8,845 bases of DNA. Source: JALXCG01 sp026991065 [NCBI: Gemmatimonadota bacterium] (GTDB lineage Bacteria > GCA-2686955). Position numbers and translations under genes: made by a program. Each line of letters opens with the position of its first letter. The stretch's first letter is position 1. The stretch is taken from positions 1-8,845 of the forward strand of contig JALXCG010000050.1 in the NCBI GenBank assembly GCA_026991065.1, given 5' to 3'. This document shows, in pieces, positions 4,835 to 8,845 of this stretch. The notes beneath the pieces were generated by a model. The model had not been told where the DNA came from. It did not search any database and saw only the letters and a program-made list of their open reading frames with translations.

Positions 4835-7800
4835 TTGGCACGCTATAAGATCGATCCCGACACCGGGCGCCGGAACTACTCCCAGATCGAACCCATCCTT
4901 GAGATGCCGGATCTGTTGGAGATTCAGCTCAGCAGCTACGGCGATTTCCTGCAGCGCGATTGTGCTCCGGAGGAGCGCAAGAACATCGGCTTGCAAGCGG
5001 TCTTCAACGACATCTTCCCCATATCCGATCCGCATTCCAACTTCACGTTGGAGTTCCTTGGTTACTCGGTGGGCGAGCCGAAATACTCCATCGTCGAGTG
5101 CCAGGAGCGGGACATGACTTTCGCGGTCCCGCTGAAGGCTGCCCTGCGTCTAATCATCCGGGAAACGGTTGATGACCAGAAGCGCGTCAAGGATATCATC
5201 CAGCAAGAGGTGTATCTGGGGGAACTGCCCCTGATCACCGAGAAAGGCACCTTCATCATCAACGGTGCCGAGCGGGTGATTGTTTGTCAGTTGCACCGCT
5301 CGCCGGGCGTTTACTTTGGCGACGAGATTCATGCCAACGGCCGGCGCGTTTTTTCGGGGCGGATCATTCCCAGCCGCGGATCGTGGGTGGAGTTCAGCCT
5401 GGATGCGCGCGATGTGATGTATGTCCACATCGACCGCAAGCGCAAGATTCCGGTGACGGTTCTGTTGCGGGCACTGGGCTATTCGACCGACGATGACATT
5501 CTCCGCCTCTTCAGTGAATTCGAAGAGATCAATGTCGCCGAGAGTCCGGATGAGGCGCTGCACGGGCGAATCACGACCGATCCGGTGGTGGATGTCAATA
5601 CCGGTGAGATCCTGATCGAGCAGGGCGAGACGATTACGCGTGACGCGATCAAAGCGATGCGCGATGCGGGGATCGAACGGGTTTCAATTCTCAACGCCGA
5701 TTCACCCGGTGATCTGGAAGTTCTGAAGAACACCCTGGCGAAGGATCCGTGCGAAGATGAGGCCGAGGCGCTGATTCGGATCTATGGCGTGCTGCGGCCC
5801 GGCGATCAGGCGAGTGTCGAGACCGCCCGCGCACTACTGGAGCGCCTTTTCTTCAATCCGAAGCGCTACGATCTCGGTGAAGTTGGACGCTATCGGATCA
5901 ACAACCGGCTGGAGCTTGACGTCCCCGAGGATCAGACGGTGCTGTCGAACGAGGATTTTATCGCCATCGTTCGCTACATTCTGCGTCTGCGGGCCGGTGA
6001 CGGTTATGTCGACGACATCGATCATCTCGGCAATCGGCGGATCCGCTCGGTGGGTGAATTGCTGGGGCAGCAGCTTTCCACGGGGTTGTCGCGGATGGCG
6101 CGGACAATCCGCGAGCGGATGGCGTTGCAGGATTCGGAGACGATTACTCCCTACGATCTGATCAACGCGCGCACCATTTCCTCGGTGGTGTCAACCTTCT
6201 TCGGATCCAGCCAGCTCTCGCAGTTCATGGATCAGGTGAATCCGCTCGGTGAGTTGACCAACAAGCGACGTCTCTCGGCATTGGGGCCCGGGGGCTTGAG
6301 CAGGGATCGCGCCGGCATCGAGGTTCGCGATGTGCACCACACTCACTACGGTCGGATGTGCACCATCGAAACTCCGGAAGGCCCGAATATCGGGCTGATC
6401 ACCTCTCTTTGCACCTACACGCGGGTGAATGAGTTCGGCTTCCTGGAAACCCCCTACCGCCGCGTTGTGGATGGGACCGTGACCGGGGAGGTGGTCTACC
6501 TGTCGGCGGACAAGGAGGATCAGCAGACGATCGCGCAGGCCAATGCCAAGCTCCGTGAGGATGGCACTTTTGCCAATCCGCTGGTGCGTGCCCGCCGGCG
6601 AGGTGAATACTTGATCCTGCCGCCGGACCAGATCGACTACATGGACGTGGCGCCGATCCAGGTTGTCTCGGTGGCCGCCGCCCTGATCCACTTCCTCGAG
6701 CATGACGACGCCAATCGCGCCCTGATGGGGTCGAATATGCAGCGTCAGGCCGTGCCGTTGATGGAGACCGAGGCGCCGCTCGTCGGTACCGGGATGGAAC
6801 GCAAGGCGGCAGTGGATTCCGGTTCAGTGGTGCTCGCGCGGCGTTCGGGAACCGTGGTGGAGGCGGACGCCAATCACATCGTGATAGAGGCTGACCACGA
6901 TCAACCGAATTCGGATTCCACTGTTTTTGATTGGACCGCACGCGATAACTATTACCTCGCCAGTTTCCGCAAATCGAATCAAGATACCTGTATCAACGAG
7001 CGGCCTCGAGTCATTCCCGGGGATCATGTCGAGGCGGGCGACATTATCGCCGACGGTCAATCGATCGACCACGGTGAGCTGGCGCTGGGGAAGAATGTGC
7101 TGGTCGCATTCATGCCCTGGAACGGCTACAACTTCGAAGATGCGATCGTGATCAGCGAGCGCGTGGTTCGGGATGATGTGTTTACCTCTATTCACATCAT
7201 TGAGATGGAGCTACAGGTTCGCGACACAAAACGCGGCCAGGAGGAAATCACGCGCGAGATTCCCAATGTGGCGGACGACGCGGTGCGGAACCTCGATGAC
7301 GATGGCATCATTGTGGTAGGCGCCAACGTTCAGCCCGGCGACATTTTGGTGGGTAAGGTGACGCCGAAGGGGGAGACGGAACTGACCCCCGAGGAGCGAC
7401 TCCTGCGGGCGATCTTTGGTGAAAAAGCCGGCGATGTGCGCGATGCCTCGCTGAAGGCTCCAACCGGCATGACCGGCACCGTGGTTGATGTCAAGGTGTT
7501 CTCCAGGCGCGAGCGGGATGAGCACGTGAAGCGCGAGATCAAGAAGCGTGTCGCCGAGTTGAAGGTGCAGCATGAGAACCAGGTAGCGGCGATGCGCCAG
7601 ATTCGCGACGAGCGGCTGCGGGAGATCTTCGAAGGCGAAGTGGTCAACGACTTCCAGGATTCGCGCAGCGGACGCCGCCTGGCTCCGCGCGGCAAGCCGA
7701 TTGACGCGGCGTTGCTGAAAGCGCTCGATTTCGACGCGTTGGCTCTGGATGGGCCGATTCTGGAGTCGGATGAGGCGAATCGCGCGGTTTGGAGTCTCAA

Positions 7801-8635
7801 TCGGCTCTATCGAAAGAAGCTGGAAACACTTGAAGAACGTCTTGAGCGGGAGATCGAGAAGGCCAATCGAGGCGACGAACTTCCACCGGGCATCGTCAAG
7901 CTGGTGAAGGTCTATGTCGCGCGCAAGCGGGTTCTTTCGGTTGGCGACAAGATGGCCGGCCGGCACGGCAACAAGGGCGTGGTATCGAAGATCGTGCCGA
8001 TCGAGGACATGCCCTATCTCGCCGACGGAACCCCCGTAGACATTGTGCTCAATCCTCTCGGCGTTCCATCGCGTATGAACCTCGGTCAGATTCTCGAGAC
8101 CCACCTCGGCTGGGCGGCGCAGAAACTGGGCGAGAAGTTTGCTTGCACTGTCTTTGATAGTCCGAAAGAGAGCGACATCAAGGATGCCCTGAAGGAGGCC
8201 GGGCTGCCGACCAGCGGCCGCACTACGCTTTTTGATGGGCAGACTGGTGAGGCATTCGACGACGAGATCACGACCGGCTACATCTACATGTTGAAGCTAT
8301 CGCATCTGGTGGACGACAAGATCCATGCCCGGTCGATCGGTCCCTACTCGCTGGTCACGCAGCAGCCGCTGGGTGGCAAGGCGCAGTTTGGTGGGCAACG
8401 TTTCGGCGAGATGGAGGTCTGGGCGCTCGAGGCGTACGGCGCGGCCTACGCTCTGCAGGAACTGATTACGGTGAAATCGGATGATGTAACCGGGCGTTCG
8501 AAGATCTACGAAGCGATCGTCAAGGGTGAGAATCCGCCGGAGCCGGGGATCCCCGAGTCGTTCAACGTGCTCGTCAAAGAACTGCAGTCCCTGGGGCTGA
8601 ACGTGCAACTGCTGGCCAAGAACGGCCAGGTCTGA
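4835..8635 (+). CDS. rpoB: DNA-directed RNA polymerase subunit beta
   Basis: This is the second-largest core polymerase subunit, forming the lobe, fork, flap and part of the active centre. I prefer the TTG start at 4835, since AAGGGGG (4823-4829) lies 5 nt upstream and the product starts [13 protein letters not shown], giving 1266 residues. In-frame ATGs at 4799 and 4805 would add 10-12 residues with a poorer RBS. Landmarks: [30 protein letters not shown]; the rifampicin region [11 protein letters not shown] to SALGPGGL (bases 6203-6295); [11 protein letters not shown] with acidic pair E768-D769; [12 protein letters not shown] (1037-1048) with K1031 and K1039 matching E. coli K1065 and K1073; and [21 protein letters not shown] near the end. 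Lobe (about 215-325) and pre-flap (about 888-1010, coiled-coil-like) insertions are present; the E. coli C-terminal insertion is absent. Asn replaces His at the E. coli 526 position (residue 476). The stop is TGA. Confidence 0.97.
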   Translation: MARYKIDPDTGRRNYSQIEPILEMPDLLEIQLSSYGDFLQRDCAPEERKNIGLQAVFNDIFPISDPHSNFTLEFLGYSVGEPKYSIVECQERDMTFAVPLKAALRLIIRETVDDQKRVKDIIQQEVYLGELPLITEKGTFIINGAERVIVCQLHRSPGVYFGDEIHANGRRVFSGRIIPSRGSWVEFSLDARDVMYVHIDRKRKIPVTVLLRALGYSTDDDILRLFSEFEEINVAESPDEALHGRITTDPVVDVNTGEILIEQGETITRDAIKAMRDAGIERVSILNADSPGDLEVLKNTLAKDPCEDEAEALIRIYGVLRPGDQASVETARALLERLFFNPKRYDLGEVGRYRINNRLELDVPEDQTVLSNEDFIAIVRYILRLRAGDGYVDDIDHLGNRRIRSVGELLGQQLSTGLSRMARTIRERMALQDSETITPYDLINARTISSVVSTFFGSSQLSQFMDQVNPLGELTNKRRLSALGPGGLSRDRAGIEVRDVHHTHYGRMCTIETPEGPNIGLITSLCTYTRVNEFGFLETPYRRVVDGTVTGEVVYLSADKEDQQTIAQANAKLREDGTFANPLVRARRRGEYLILPPDQIDYMDVAPIQVVSVAAALIHFLEHDDANRALMGSNMQRQAVPLMETEAPLVGTGMERKAAVDSGSVVLARRSGTVVEADANHIVIEADHDQPNSDSTVFDWTARDNYYLASFRKSNQDTCINERPRVIPGDHVEAGDIIADGQSIDHGELALGKNVLVAFMPWNGYNFEDAIVISERVVRDDVFTSIHIIEMELQVRDTKRGQEEITREIPNVADDAVRNLDDDGIIVVGANVQPGDILVGKVTPKGETELTPEERLLRAIFGEKAGDVRDASLKAPTGMTGTVVDVKVFSRRERDEHVKREIKKRVAELKVQHENQVAAMRQIRDERLREIFEGEVVNDFQDSRSGRRLAPRGKPIDAALLKALDFDALALDGPILESDEANRAVWSLNRLYRKKLETLEERLEREIEKANRGDELPPGIVKLVKVYVARKRVLSVGDKMAGRHGNKGVVSKIVPIEDMPYLADGTPVDIVLNPLGVPSRMNLGQILETHLGWAAQKLGEKFACTVFDSPKESDIKDALKEAGLPTSGRTTLFDGQTGEAFDDEITTGYIYMLKLSHLVDDKIHARSIGPYSLVTQQPLGGKAQFGGQRFGEMEVWALEAYGAAYALQELITVKSDDVTGRSKIYEAIVKGENPPEPGIPESFNVLVKELQSLGLNVQLLAKNGQV

Positions 8636-8705
8636 TTTTCGGGGTCCGCACACTGGATCCGAATCCCTGATTGGCCCGTGAAAACGGCATTTGGAGGGAA
8701 TCGAT
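8636..8705 (+). other. rpoB-rpoC gap with small GNRA hairpin and RBS
   Basis: In this 70-nt gap, CCGT (8676-8679) and ACGG (8684-8687) form a 4-bp stem around GAAA. GGAGG at 8693-8697 is a strong Shine-Dalgarno sequence. There is no terminator or promoter that I can recognise, consistent with rpoB and rpoC being cotranscribed. Confidence 0.4.
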
Positions 8706-8845
8706 TTGAACATCGCAATGGCTGAACGAAACCGGGTGCCCTCGGAAATAGACTCTATTCGCATTCGGTTGGCGTCCCCGGACGACATCCTCTCGTGGAG
8801 CTATGGCGAAGTCACCAAGCCGGAGACCATCAACTATCGCTCCTT
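8706..8845 (+). CDS. rpoC: DNA-directed RNA polymerase subunit beta', N-terminal fragment
   Basis: RpoC is the largest core subunit and carries the catalytic magnesium-binding loop, which lies outside this window. Forty-six codons are visible before the window ends. The product begins (M)[20 protein letters not shown] and continues [20 protein letters not shown] and INYRS, matching the conserved N-terminus (LASP...I...SYGEV..PETINYR). I choose TTG at 8706, because GGAGG (8693-8697) is 8 nt upstream. The in-frame ATG at 8718 is 20 nt from that RBS, which is too far, but it remains an alternative. The gene follows rpoB by 70 nt, as in nearly all bacteria. The truncation is due only to the window edge. 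Confidence 0.96.
   Translation, partial: MNIAMAERNRVPSEIDSIRIRLASPDDILSWSYGEVTKPETINYRS

Noticed and set aside
7211-8104. 297-codon open frame on the minus strand inside rpoB
   Set aside because: It lies fully antisense to conserved RpoB codons, has no domain I recognise, and long antisense frames are common in GC-rich coding DNA.
1-8845. A previously undescribed gene system
   Set aside because: Every protein gene in the window is a recognised housekeeping gene in its normal order. The only unexplained structure is regulatory RNA in the gaps.

Overview
This window is a core housekeeping locus with one gene order, all on the + strand: the 3' part of tuf (EF-Tu), rpmG (L33), tRNA-Trp(CCA), secE, nusG, rplK (L11), rplA (L1), rplJ (L10), rplL (L7/L12), rpoB (RNA polymerase beta) and the first codons of rpoC (beta'). 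Every protein is recognisable from conserved motifs. I see no mobile element, CRISPR array, defence gene or unknown protein-coding system.

Organism: the DNA is GC-rich and bacterial. The tuf-rpmG-trnW-secE-nusG-rplKAJL-rpoBC order is ancestral and widespread. RpoB carries insertions in both the beta lobe region and the region before the flap, lacks the gammaproteobacterial insertion near the C-terminus, and has wording such as [24 protein letters not shown] and [12 protein letters not shown]. This recalls the FCB/Gemmatimonadota side of the tree (including candidate phyla such as Eisenbacteria, Krumholzibacteriota or Latescibacteria). That placement is inference from memory, not from a tree.

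Layout: 2-946 tuf (5' end outside the window); a hairpin at 954-979; 1000-1158 rpmG; 1187-1262 tRNA-Trp, followed by a strong hairpin; 1327-1524 secE; 1635-2198 nusG; a 178-nt leader whose last part contains a hairpin (2328-2358) with the architecture of the ribosomal L1 binding site; 2377-2808 rplK overlapping 2805-3506 rplA by the ATGA junction; 3547-4077 rplJ after only 40 nt; a 113-nt structured gap; 4191-4580 rplL; a 254-nt gap packed with stem-loops; 4835-8635 rpoB; and 8706 to the window end, rpoC.

How they work together: the products are translation elongation (EF-Tu, tRNA-Trp), the ribosome large-subunit stalk and L1 stalk (L10, L7/L12, L11, L1), L33, the protein-export channel subunit SecE, the transcription elongation factor NusG and the two largest RNA polymerase subunits. 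The interest lies in regulation written in the non-coding gaps: an L1 autoregulatory mimic before rplK, absence of room for the usual L10 leader before rplJ, and a set of partly exclusive stem-loops between rplL and rpoB that could set the ratio of ribosomal protein to polymerase expression. RpoB also has Asn at the position of E. coli His526 in the rifampicin pocket, which may mean natural insensitivity. Five of the eight protein-gene starts visible here are non-ATG (GTG or TTG).
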